NCBI GenBank assembly: GCA_964558485.1
Contig: CAZLED010000050.1
Span: 1-17,531, forward strand
From: UMGS1696 sp964558485
GTDB lineage: Bacteria > Bacillota > Clostridia > Oscillospirales > CAG-272
Reading direction: 5' to 3'
Length of the DNA: 17,531 bases
Position 1 is the stretch's first letter, and each line of letters begins with the position of its first letter. A program made the position numbers and the translations under genes. This document shows positions 6,511-14,059 of this stretch, one piece after another. The notes beneath the pieces were generated by a model. It had not been told where the DNA came from. It did not search any database and worked only from the letters and a program-made list of their open reading frames with translations.

Positions 6511-6713
6511 GCTGTCGCACTAAGGAAGAAATTTCGGAAATGCAACAGCCTCATTTTATATCATAGTGTTATTCTCTTCTTTTTCTCCTTTAGCGAGGAG
6601 CGCATTACGCAGTACTGCTAAAGAAGCGATGTCCTGGGTATTTCGACCTCTGCGGAGGTCGATGAGGGACTCTGTCCCCTCAACCCCAAACTTTTACACT
6701 TGCGACAGGTCCT
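6511..6713 (+). repeat. Dispersed structured repeat, family A copy 2
   Basis: Same sequence and orientation as 3431-3634, with the terminal inverted repeat CTGTCGCA / TGCGACAG and all internal hairpins kept. The change in the GAGGGAC hairpin (cgc to ctc) falls in its loop. It lies between the converging rubrerythrin and mannosidase genes and ends about four bases from the stop codon of the latter, so it may also act as the 3' end of that message. Confidence 0.9.
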
Positions 6714-6717
6714 TCCA

Positions 6718-9150
6718 TTATCCCTTGTACTCCGTCAGCAGTACCTTTTCCCATGCACTTGCACCGTCCCGGAGATAGTAGGTCTCCACGGACCAGGGCG
6801 TGATGGTGTCGGTCAGGGCTACCGGCAGCAGGTCACCGCTTACCGTCACCTTGGCTTCCTTGCCGTCCGTTTCGTACAACCGCACCACCAGACCTGTGCC
6901 GTCTTCGCTTCTCTTGATGGCAGACAGCAGGATGTTGTCGCAGTCGATGTGCATACCGGCGTACGGCGCATCGCTGTACTTCCCGGTGTGCCAGGTCTCG
7001 ATGATGTTGGTGGTGGGCTTGTTGAGCTGCTTGGCGGTCTTGGTCACGTCATGCCAGCTCTCGCCCACCGGCATCAGGATGTAGGAGAAGTCGATCCGTC
7101 CCTGGTCGGTGAATTCGCTTTCTTCCGAACGAGGGCCGCCGTGGTCGCCGAAAATGGGACTGCGCAACACCGTCTGGTAGATCGTGCCGTCCTTGACGCT
7201 GGAGCTGTAGGTGTTGTTGTTCACCACGGCATAGCCACCGTTTTCGCCCTTTACGGCAGTCCACATGAGACCGGGCTCCTCTTCTCCATCGGCAGGACGA
7301 GGCATCACGCCATAGGGGATCTCGTAGTACGCCGTGGGATCCTCCACTGCCATCGGCCATGCCAGCTTCAGCATCTTGTACTTTTCATGCCAGTCGGCAT
7401 AGGCACGGACCGCCAGCTTGTCCGATCCGGCTACCAGCGAGAAATACTGGGTCAGGGTGGAGTCGTTGTACCGGCTGACCACCTTCACGGTAGCCCGCAC
7501 GGGACCATTTTCCACAACGGTCACCTTGGCATCGGAGAACCGTGCCATTTCGTCGGTGAAGAAGGTCTTGGCGTGGCTCCAGGTGTCGTGGTAATATTCG
7601 TCGATGACGGTGGGCACTGCGGCACGGCCGGTGATGATCTCCTTTTCCGTGCGCTTGTCCACGAAGGAAGTGATGTAGCCACTGTACAGCTCGAACCGGA
7701 TCCGGTAGAATTCGTTTTCCAGAATGGTACCGCCGTGTTCGTTGGCCGTCATATTGCCCGTCCACGGTGTAGCAGACACGGAGCCTGCCAGGGTCTCTTC
7801 GCCGTCCCGGAGGTAATACACGGCGTATCCCAGTGCCGGTACGTGCGCCATAAACAGAGTGTCGTCACGCCAGAAGCATTCCTTGACGGTGGAGTACACC
7901 AGCTGAGACGGGACCTGGTTGCCGTTGGCATCGAACACCTGCCGGTACTGCTTGTTGACCCGCACCAGCTCGTCCACGTCAAAGCTATGGGGATTGAAGA
8001 CCACCACGGGCAGGCCCTTGGTCTGGTCGGCAGTATTGATGGTCCAGGAGATGGTCTGCAGGGCATTGTTTTCGGTGACAGCAGCGGTGTTCTTGGCCTG
8101 ACCCAGCATATAGTCGGCGTCCTCGTACACTTCCTTGATGGCACAGCCGTCCATGGAATCGTGGAAGTGGCTGAAGCAAACGTTCTTCCAGGCTTCTTCC
8201 AGTGCGGCATTGACGGGCTTTTTGCCGCAGAGCTTTCCTGCCAGCATATTGTAACGTTCTGCCGCCATCAGGTTCACCTCTGCCCGACGGATGCCGTCCT
8301 TGATGGAATGGACAGCGGCAGGGCAACCGGGTGCATGGTGCTGCAGGTCGTCGTGGAGTTCGGGGATGGGATAGCCGGAATTGCGCACGTCCTCGATGAA
8401 ATCGTGGATATCAGAGTAGGTCATCTCGATTTCCGGGTGATCCTTCTGGTACGCCGTGAGGATCTCCAGGTTCCGGATGGTGGGGCCGCCGCCGTGGTTG
8501 CCTACACCATAGAAGAACAGCACGGAATCCAGGTCAGTGTAGGAGCGTTCGTCCAGGAAATGCCGGCGGTTCTCCATATCTTCGATGGAGTTGAAGTTAT
8601 AGCAATACGGTTCTTCGATGCGGTAGGCGGTGACAGAGGATCCGTCCGGGGAGACCCAGTTGAAGATATCGCTGTCCATGGTTTTTTCGTGCTTCCCGGG
8701 ACGCATGAAGATGTAGCTGTCCATGCCGCTCTTTTTGAGGATCTGGGGCATCATCCCGTTGTGGCCAAAGCTATCCACGTTGTAGCCCACCTTGGCCGTG
8801 ACGCCCAGCTTTTCCTGGAAGTACCGCTGGGAATACAGGGACTGCCGGGCAAAGGCTTCCCCGGAGGGCAGGTTGCAATCGGGCTGCACGTGCCAGCCGC
8901 CCACAACGATGAACCGACCTTCCTTGACTCTTTCCTTGACTTCCTCGAACATTTCGGGAGCAAACTCCTCCACCCACTGGTACACAGACGCAGACGAGCA
9001 CACGAACCGGAAATCCGGGAATTCGTTCATGCGATCCAGTGCCGAGCGGATGGTAGCCTTGGCTTCTGCACTGCCCTCCTGCCACCGCCACTGCCATACC
9101 GGATCCAGGTGTGCGTTCCCCACCAGGTAATACTTCTTTTTATTTTTCAT
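6718..9150 (-). CDS. Alpha-mannosidase, glycoside hydrolase family 38
   Basis: 810 residues from ATG at 9150, chosen because AAAGGA lies just upstream and the promoter at 9188-9216 excludes the longer frame to 9255. Family 38 signatures: NAHLDPVW with zinc ligands H14 and D16, GGWHVQPDCNLPSGE at 84-98, and YNVDSFGHN with the likely nucleophile D126. A later YGVGNHGGGP probably supplies another active-site histidine. The C-terminal half is beta-rich, as in the family. There is no signal peptide, so it acts in the cytoplasm on imported alpha-mannosides, perhaps pieces of host N-glycans or yeast mannan. It is transcribed alone. The neighbouring CBM9-like and GH42-like genes on the same strand suggest a loose glycan-use group. 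Confidence 0.92.
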   Translation of the reverse strand: MKNKKKYYLVGNAHLDPVWQWRWQEGSAEAKATIRSALDRMNEFPDFRFVCSSASVYQWVEEFAPEMFEEVKERVKEGRFIVVGGWHVQPDCNLPSGEAFARQSLYSQRYFQEKLGVTAKVGYNVDSFGHNGMMPQILKKSGMDSYIFMRPGKHEKTMDSDIFNWVSPDGSSVTAYRIEEPYCYNFNSIEDMENRRHFLDERSYTDLDSVLFFYGVGNHGGGPTIRNLEILTAYQKDHPEIEMTYSDIHDFIEDVRNSGYPIPELHDDLQHHAPGCPAAVHSIKDGIRRAEVNLMAAERYNMLAGKLCGKKPVNAALEEAWKNVCFSHFHDSMDGCAIKEVYEDADYMLGQAKNTAAVTENNALQTISWTINTADQTKGLPVVVFNPHSFDVDELVRVNKQYRQVFDANGNQVPSQLVYSTVKECFWRDDTLFMAHVPALGYAVYYLRDGEETLAGSVSATPWTGNMTANEHGGTILENEFYRIRFELYSGYITSFVDKRTEKEIITGRAAVPTVIDEYYHDTWSHAKTFFTDEMARFSDAKVTVVENGPVRATVKVVSRYNDSTLTQYFSLVAGSDKLAVRAYADWHEKYKMLKLAWPMAVEDPTAYYEIPYGVMPRPADGEEEPGLMWTAVKGENGGYAVVNNNTYSSSVKDGTIYQTVLRSPIFGDHGGPRSEESEFTDQGRIDFSYILMPVGESWHDVTKTAKQLNKPTTNIIETWHTGKYSDAPYAGMHIDCDNILLSAIKRSEDGTGLVVRLYETDGKEAKVTVSGDLLPVALTDTITPWSVETYYLRDGASAWEKVLLTEYKG

Positions 9151-9187
9151 TTTTTCGTTCCTTTCCATCGCATTTGCGCTTTTGATA

Positions 9188-9216
9188 AATGTACCATATT
9201 TTCCCGCATCTGTCAA
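9188..9216 (-). promoter_or_regulatory. Sigma-A promoter of the GH38 gene
   Basis: On the minus strand: TTGACA (9216-9211), 17-base spacer, TACATT (9193-9188). The leader to ATG 9150 is about 30 bases. Confidence 0.82.
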
Positions 9217-9255
9217 GAGGTTTTCGGCATTTTCCTTGTTCTTGTTTTTCACCAA

Positions 9256-9458
9256 ATGTGGTAGCAGCGTACCACCTCATCGCACCCATGCGGCACCTCA
9301 TCACACCCGTAGGGAACGGTCTTGACCGTTCCTGCGGCAGCTCACCAATGCAGTAGTACCCGTGTGGTGCTGAACTGGATCATGGCTACCCTGTGTATCT
9401 GACTTCTGACATCTGACATCTGACTTTTCCCATCTCCCATCCCCTATCCCCAAAACGC
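9256..9458. repeat. Intergenic repeat cluster between GH38 and CBM9-like genes
   Basis: About 200 bases without a gene. It holds two 21-base tandem units (9273-9293 and 9294-9314, each starting CACCTCATC), a strong hairpin GGAACGGTC-TT-GACCGTTCC at 9313-9332 that extends to about 14 pairs with one bulge, and four 7-base units TCTGAC(T/A) at 9398-9425. These are separate repeat types placed side by side. Confidence 0.8.
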
Positions 9459-9490
9459 CAAAAGACCGCACCCTATGACAGGCACGGTCT
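9459..9490 (-). terminator. Rho-independent terminator of the CBM9-like gene
   Basis: On the minus strand, AGACCGTGCC pairs with GGGTGCGGTCT including two G-T pairs, followed by TTTT. It lies 18 bases after the stop codon. Confidence 0.82.
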
Positions 9491-9507
9491 ATGATTCTCA
9501 AATATGC

Positions 9508-10320
9508 TTATCTCTTCTTGGTCACAGCGTAACCGGCGGCAGATACGATGGCGGCTACAGCGGCGATCACACCGGCGTCAAAGGTCTGCGGTGCAGCAGC
9601 TACAGCGACTTCGGCAGCGGCGTCCACCACTTCGGCTTCGGTCTCCGGTGCTTCGGTCTCTACAACAGGAGCGGCACCCAGGGTCAGTGTACCGAAATAT
9701 TCGGTGCTCTGGTACGGAGGCGTATCGCCGTTGGCGGTGTCCACGTTCCAACGATAGGCTTCTACGAAATCGGAGGCAGAGTTGCCTTCGTTGTACATGA
9801 ATTCCAGACCGATCTGCAGGCCTTCTACCGGCTTGGCTGCCATCCACATAATGCAGCCTTCCAGCAGATACTTGTCGCCACCCAGGGCATTGACAGAGCA
9901 TTCTACGTCAGACTGGTGGTTGGTACCGGCGTTGTCGGGCAGCTTCCCATCGGCCACCTTGAAACGGGTCTGGCTATCGTCGTCGCCGTAAGCGGAAGCA
10001 CGGTCCATCAGCTCATCGATGTACACTTCCACGATGTCGTTTTCCACATTGATATCGGTGTCATATACTTCGGCTAAGAAGTACAGGTGGTATTCGTCCC
10101 ACAGCATCTTGATCTTCAGGGTAGAATCGGTGTCGGTGGAGCCGTCAAAGGGCTTGTCCACGGCAGTCCATTCGGCATATTCCCAAACGGCGTCTACTTC
10201 CCCATCCATATCGGGCGTGCCATAGGGAGCGGTGTAGGTACGGTCAAAAGCGGCACCGGCAGACAGCGCCATGGCACCGGTCATCAGGGTCGCAAGCAGC
10301 AAAGCAAGAGTCTTCTTCAT
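9508..10320 (-). CDS. Secreted CBM9-like surface protein with C-terminal anchor
   Basis: 270 residues from ATG 10320, with GGAGG seven bases ahead. Signal peptide MKKTLALLLATLMTGAMALS, cleaved near AGA-A. Residues about 28-215 look like a CBM9/DOMON-type beta-sandwich: PDMDGEVDAVWEYAEW, then LKIKMLWDEYHLYFLAEVYD and NDIVEVYIDE. This is the pattern of carbohydrate-binding family 9 modules, which bind sugar chain ends. An Ala/Glu-rich linker (about 215-243) leads to PQTFD (244-248), a hydrophobic helix and KKR at the end, which resembles a sortase signal with a degenerate motif or a plain membrane anchor. No catalytic domain is present, so it likely binds glycan at the surface. It has its own promoter and terminator. 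Confidence 0.78.
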   Translation of the reverse strand: MKKTLALLLATLMTGAMALSAGAAFDRTYTAPYGTPDMDGEVDAVWEYAEWTAVDKPFDGSTDTDSTLKIKMLWDEYHLYFLAEVYDTDINVENDIVEVYIDELMDRASAYGDDDSQTRFKVADGKLPDNAGTNHQSDVECSVNALGGDKYLLEGCIMWMAAKPVEGLQIGLEFMYNEGNSASDFVEAYRWNVDTANGDTPPYQSTEYFGTLTLGAAPVVETEAPETEAEVVDAAAEVAVAAAPQTFDAGVIAAVAAIVSAAGYAVTKKR

Positions 10321-10388
10321 ATCATTTCCTCCGACAAATGTAGATAAGTTTCACAGTGCATCCCACAGACACACCATGGATTACCGTC

Positions 10389-10417
10389 ATTATACCATAC
10401 TCTCCAGCGAATGTCAA
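10389..10417 (-). promoter_or_regulatory. Sigma-A promoter of the CBM9-like gene
   Basis: On the minus strand: TTGACA (10417-10412), 17-base spacer, TATAAT (10394-10389), a full consensus. The leader is about 60 bases. Confidence 0.9.
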
Positions 10418-10426
10418 TACACAAAT

Positions 10427-10461
10427 GCCAAAAATTGTGGCTATTTTCGGAATTTTTTGGC
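10427..10461 (-). terminator. Possible terminator of the GH42-like gene
   Basis: On the minus strand GCCAAAAAATT pairs with AATTTTTGGC (one bulged A) around a loop of about 14 bases, starting five bases after the stop codon. The stem is AT-rich and no clear T run follows. It ends ten bases before the -35 box of the CBM9-like gene. Confidence 0.45.
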
Positions 10462-10466
10462 TATTT

Positions 10467-12491
10467 CTACACTTGTCGTTTTTGCAGCATATACGCCCGC
10501 AGCCCTCGTTTGGGCAGCCGCAGCGTACCCTTTTCGCATGAGAAGGTCTTGTCGGTCAGCAGATCCACATAGGTGCCATCGGTCGGCATATGCACCACGG
10601 CGTCGGCATCGGTGGCATTGTAGACCCCCACAAAGGCCGCATTGACGTAGGTGTAGACCCGGTCCCATTCGCTATACAGGAAGATACCGCTCTCCTGCAG
10701 CAGTGTCCGCAGCAGTGCACCGGGAATATGGTAGGTGGCCGCATAGATGGAACGATAGCCGTGCATCACCACGCCAGCTACCCCTGCTGTGCCATTCTCG
10801 AACCGGGCGTATACAGTGGCATCCGGATCGGTGATGGTGAAGTAGGGTGCCGCCGTTTCGATCCCAGTTTGTCCGTTCCATACCAGCCGACCGGGACTGC
10901 GCTCTGCCTGTGTCACCTGGATCCCGGTCATGGCAGCGATACGGTCCACGTCGTTTTCCCCATGGGTGGCATAGTCCGGTGCATACAGCCACAGGATGCT
11001 CTTGCCCTCTCGTTGGCACTTTTCCTCGATACAGCGCCGGGTCTCCGGTGTCATACAGTAGGCGTCCACAAATATGTAGAAGCGGTACCGGTCGTGGTCG
11101 ATGGCTGGCAGGTCGCCGATGCTGTAGAGATCATAGGGTGCGCCCATGTCCGCCAGGGTTTGCCGGATCCCACCCAGGCACACCGATGCAATAGGCGCCG
11201 TTTTGCGCACGTGGTACATGGAGCTGCCGCCTTCGCAGAACACCGCCACCTGTGCCACGCTATGCCGCTCCATCGACTGTGCTTTGTCGATCTCGATCAT
11301 ATGGTGGATGGCGGCCATCATGCCCGGTGAACGGAACCAGCCGTCAAACATATCGAACCACCACAGCGCCGCACCATGGGCTTCACACAGCAAAAAATCC
11401 CGGTACAACAGATTGATGGATTCCTGTTCGGTCTGACAGCCGGAGTCCCAGCCGGGGATCTTGGGGAATGCCATATTGCCGCTTGTGTCCTCCACCGGCT
11501 CCTGTACCTCTGCCGGTGCGGTGTGGGTACGGTGGTCGAACTCCAAAAAGTACAGCTTATTTTGCCGATCCAGGGTCTTTTGGGTCACCATGAATGCGGA
11601 CGGATCGGTCTGCTTTCGGTAGCCGTAGGCCGAGGGTGAGGAGATCATATCGATATCCGGCGAAGCAAAGACCCGTTCGTAGTCCAGATGTCCGGCATTG
11701 TGGAGTCGTGGGGTACCCAGCTCAAAGAGGTAACCGAAATACAGCCCCACCAGCTTTTGGTGGTGGATCACGTCCTGCACCGCCGCTGCACAGTGGAGCA
11801 CCAGATCAGAGATGAGTCTGGCGTGAAATTCCCGGAACTGCACGATGTCGCCTTCGTCCTTTTCCAAGAACACGGGACCGGTGCTGTCCAGGCGTGCTTT
11901 GGTGGGCAGTGTTGCATGGTCGTCCCGGAGATACCGCCGGAACGCCGCTTCCTTCCAGGGGTGTGGCGCTTCGTAGTCGCAGTCGGAGAACCACTCGGTG
12001 GTGTGACCACCCAGCAGGAAATAGCCCCAAATGCGCTGGCCGTATTTCTCCTCACAATGGGTCACCACCGCTTGCAGGTAGGCGGCAGCGTCCTTTTGAA
12101 ATGTGGTATCTCCGGCGATCTGGGACAGGTGGGTGAAGGAATTGGGGCAGTCTGCACGGGCCGCCATGTACCAGGGTCGGGTATCGATCTGGAACATGGG
12201 CGCAAAATAGCCTTCCGGTGCATTTGCCAAAAACATATCCATCTGCCGATCGATGGGCGCAAAATCGTATTGACCGTCCCCGACCCAGCTTTCGCCGAAC
12301 CGGGAATAGGGCACGCCTAAGGCACAGATGATCCCACTGGACAGCACGGTGAACAAACGCACCCCGGCCTCGTGAAACTCCCGGATGTTCTGTGGATTGG
12401 GTCGAAAGGACTTAAAGGACAGCGGCGGATACAGCCTGCCGTCGATATCGATGGACAGCTGCCCGTTTTTACGCACAATGGAAGCTTGCAT
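10467..12491 (-). CDS. GH42-like glycoside hydrolase (beta-galactosidase-like)
   Basis: 674 residues from ATG 12491, supported by GAGGTG just upstream and by the promoter at 12558-12586; the frame is open further upstream but would cross the promoter. The N-terminal half (about 20-400) reads as a TIM barrel, with candidate catalytic acids E166 in GGHTTEWF and E317 in LYFLEFDH. Residues about 430-600 (VAVFCEGGSSMY, ADMGAPYDLYSIGDLP, FYIFVDAYCMTPETRRCIEE) resemble the GH42 trimerisation domain with its flavodoxin-like fold. A small C-terminal beta domain ends the protein. There is no signal peptide, so it acts in the cytoplasm. The exact family is uncertain because the hallmark GH42 motifs are only loosely kept; the substrate could be a galactoside or another beta-glycoside. 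It is transcribed alone. Confidence 0.7.
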   Translation of the reverse strand: MQASIVRKNGQLSIDIDGRLYPPLSFKSFRPNPQNIREFHEAGVRLFTVLSSGIICALGVPYSRFGESWVGDGQYDFAPIDRQMDMFLANAPEGYFAPMFQIDTRPWYMAARADCPNSFTHLSQIAGDTTFQKDAAAYLQAVVTHCEEKYGQRIWGYFLLGGHTTEWFSDCDYEAPHPWKEAAFRRYLRDDHATLPTKARLDSTGPVFLEKDEGDIVQFREFHARLISDLVLHCAAAVQDVIHHQKLVGLYFGYLFELGTPRLHNAGHLDYERVFASPDIDMISSPSAYGYRKQTDPSAFMVTQKTLDRQNKLYFLEFDHRTHTAPAEVQEPVEDTSGNMAFPKIPGWDSGCQTEQESINLLYRDFLLCEAHGAALWWFDMFDGWFRSPGMMAAIHHMIEIDKAQSMERHSVAQVAVFCEGGSSMYHVRKTAPIASVCLGGIRQTLADMGAPYDLYSIGDLPAIDHDRYRFYIFVDAYCMTPETRRCIEEKCQREGKSILWLYAPDYATHGENDVDRIAAMTGIQVTQAERSPGRLVWNGQTGIETAAPYFTITDPDATVYARFENGTAGVAGVVMHGYRSIYAATYHIPGALLRTLLQESGIFLYSEWDRVYTYVNAAFVGVYNATDADAVVHMPTDGTYVDLLTDKTFSCEKGTLRLPKRGLRAYMLQKRQV

Positions 12492-12515
12492 AATAACACC
12501 TCGCAGTGGAAATAT

Positions 12516-12543
12516 CGTATCGTTGTATGGGTACGCCGATACG
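12516..12543 (-). promoter_or_regulatory. Inverted repeat in the GH42-like leader, candidate operator or hairpin
   Basis: CGTATCG (12516-12522) and CGATACG (12537-12543) are a perfect 7-base inverted repeat with a 14-base gap. The repeat begins about eight bases downstream of the predicted start of the leftward transcript, a typical place for a repressor site or a leader stem. Confidence 0.5.
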
Positions 12544-12557
12544 CTTATTGTACCATG

Positions 12558-12586
12558 ATTATACACAACGCCGGCAGCCCTGTCAA
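12558..12586 (-). promoter_or_regulatory. Sigma-A promoter of the GH42-like gene
   Basis: On the minus strand: TTGACA (12586-12581), 17-base spacer, TATAAT (12563-12558), a full consensus. It is divergent from the promoter at 12625-12653, with 38 bases between the two -35 boxes. Confidence 0.9.
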
Positions 12587-12624
12587 GTGGATCATGGGAA
12601 AATTGCATAAAAACCACAGGAGAT

Positions 12625-12653
12625 TTGACAAGGTATGGGGAATGTGGTATAAT
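12625..12653 (+). promoter_or_regulatory. Sigma-A promoter of the 157-residue unknown gene
   Basis: TTGACA (12625-12630), 17-base spacer, TATAAT (12648-12653), with an extended -10 TGG directly before it. This makes it one of the strongest-looking promoters here. Confidence 0.9.
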
Positions 12654-12678
12654 ACATATAGCAAGAGGAGGTGATCGG

Positions 12679-13152
12679 ATGAAAAATATACTTTTTCCGG
12701 ACGAAGATATCACCGAAAACGATCTATACTATATATGCTTCATGATCGAACGAGTAGCCCGGCAGCTCCACCAGCACAATCGATACGTGGTGAACCGGAT
12801 CGGGGCAGACGAATGGCGATACCTCATCAGCTGTGCCTGTGTGCTCCACTGCGACAACCCGGACAAGGTCTGCGCCGAATGGATCGATTTCTACCACTTA
12901 GAGCCGGGGGACTTTGACATCACCGTGACCGATCCTTGGCTGGAGGTACACGTGCCCTTCCCCACCCAAATGGGACGTGTCTACAAGCGGCTGATCTTGG
13001 CCACCATGCAGCCCGGTGAGGATTATGTGGACGGACTGCTCCGGGTGTACAACGATCCCATCTGTGACACCATCGACAACTACAATTGCAGCGCATTCTA
13101 CGAACCATCCTATGTGATCGCACGGGCATACAACGAAGGCGGCTTCAACTGA
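12679..13152 (+). CDS. Conserved hypothetical protein
   Basis: 157 residues from ATG 12679. The ribosome site AGGAGGTGATC (from 12666) is an almost complete match to the 16S rRNA tail, so with its consensus promoter this gene should be well expressed. The protein is soluble, acidic and has no signal peptide or membrane segment. Distinctive stretches are ENDLYYICFMIERVARQLHQ, DNPDKVCAEWIDFYHLEPGD and DNYNCSAFYEPSYVIARAYN. I believe similar proteins are widespread in clostridia, but I know no function for them. The many aromatic and acidic residues in short helices suggest a compact helical fold. It is transcribed alone and ends at a terminator shared with the converging gene. Confidence 0.8.
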   Translation: MKNILFPDEDITENDLYYICFMIERVARQLHQHNRYVVNRIGADEWRYLISCACVLHCDNPDKVCAEWIDFYHLEPGDFDITVTDPWLEVHVPFPTQMGRVYKRLILATMQPGEDYVDGLLRVYNDPICDTIDNYNCSAFYEPSYVIARAYNEGGFN

Positions 13153-13160
13153 CCCATATC

Positions 13161-13197
13161 AAAAAACGTACAAGGCACAAACCCTGTACGTTTTCTT
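13161..13197. terminator. Bidirectional terminator between converging genes
   Basis: AAAACGTACAAGG pairs with CCTGTACGTTTT (one bulged A). A runs on the left and T runs on the right let it work in both directions. It lies 10 bases from each stop codon. Confidence 0.85.
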
Positions 13198-13206
13198 TGT
13201 ATACGC

Positions 13207-13980
13207 TTATGCGCCAAAGACCTTGCCTTCCCACTCCTTGACCGCCGGCACGTCCAATAGGTGTACGACAGTTGTGGCGATATCCTTGATGGATACGTCT
13301 TCCAGCGCAGTGTCCGGCGTGAACCGGGGGCCGCAGAAGAATACCGGGATGGTCATGTCCTCCGGCAGCTCGGAACCGTGGCTCCGGTCGTGTCCGCCGT
13401 GGTCTGCCGTCACGATCAGCGTGTAGCCATCGGGCAGAGACTGGTGCAGCTTTTCGATGCAGTCCCAGGCCTTGGAAACGCTCTTCATGTATTGCTCGCT
13501 CATCCAGCCGCAGTCGTGACCGCCGACCTCGTCCGTCTCACCTAGGTAAACGAAGGTGAAGTCCGGTTCTTCCCGACGGATGTAGTCGATGGCGGCAGCG
13601 GTGATCTTGGTGTCCGTGTCGGTGTCCTTGTGCTGGTTCAGACACAGATAGGTGTGCAGATGATCCGGCCGGGACAGATCCCGCAGCTCCTCCCAGGTAT
13701 TGAAGAAGGCACACTTTTTGCCGAACCGATCCAGCTGGTCGAACAGTCCCACGATGGGGCGCACCTGGGGCACATATTGGTTGGACAGAATGCCATGTCT
13801 GTCCGGATCCACCGAGTGGAACAGGGACATATGACAGGGCAGCGTCACAGAGGGCATAACGGTACGAGCCGTCAGCGAATAGGACGATTTTTTGCACAGT
13901 GCCGCCGGATAGGGATGACCGCACTGCATAGCACCATCGGGTCGCATTCCATCGACCAGGACCAAAACAACTTTTTCCAT
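13207..13980 (-). CDS. Nucleotide pyrophosphatase/phosphodiesterase-type hydrolase
   Basis: 257 residues from ATG 13980, with AAAGGA upstream. It belongs to the alkaline phosphatase superfamily, phosphodiesterase/NPP branch. Visible two-metal site elements are D10 in LVLVDGMRPD, probable nucleophile T46 in PSVTLPCH, H62 in DRHGI, D150 and H155 in GETDEVGGHD, D193 and H194 in VTADHGGHD, and H201 in SHGSE. There is no signal peptide, so it is cytoplasmic, unlike the exported eukaryotic NPP enzymes, and it is shorter than most (usually 350-450). Substrate cannot be told; the superfamily hydrolyses phosphodiesters, nucleotides and phosphonates. I see no good promoter upstream: within about 80 bases the sequence runs into repeat family B. 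Confidence 0.85.
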   Translation of the reverse strand: MEKVVLVLVDGMRPDGAMQCGHPYPAALCKKSSYSLTARTVMPSVTLPCHMSLFHSVDPDRHGILSNQYVPQVRPIVGLFDQLDRFGKKCAFFNTWEELRDLSRPDHLHTYLCLNQHKDTDTDTKITAAAIDYIRREEPDFTFVYLGETDEVGGHDCGWMSEQYMKSVSKAWDCIEKLHQSLPDGYTLIVTADHGGHDRSHGSELPEDMTIPVFFCGPRFTPDTALEDVSIKDIATTVVHLLDVPAVKEWEGKVFGA

Positions 13981-14059
13981 AGTGTATATCCTTTCATTTT
14001 GTGGTTTTTTCCAATTGGTAAAAGGGGCAAGGCTTCAAACTGCGTTTGGGCTTGGGGGT

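Noticed and set aside
6700..9264. 854-residue open frame antisense to the GH38 gene
   Set aside because: It mirrors a gene with complete GH38 motifs, promoter and ribosome site. The antisense translation is low-complexity (many H, V, G) and matches no family. It stays open because the real gene avoids TTA, CTA and TCA codons in that register.
9398..9425. CRISPR array
   Set aside because: Units are seven bases, directly abutting, with no spacers.
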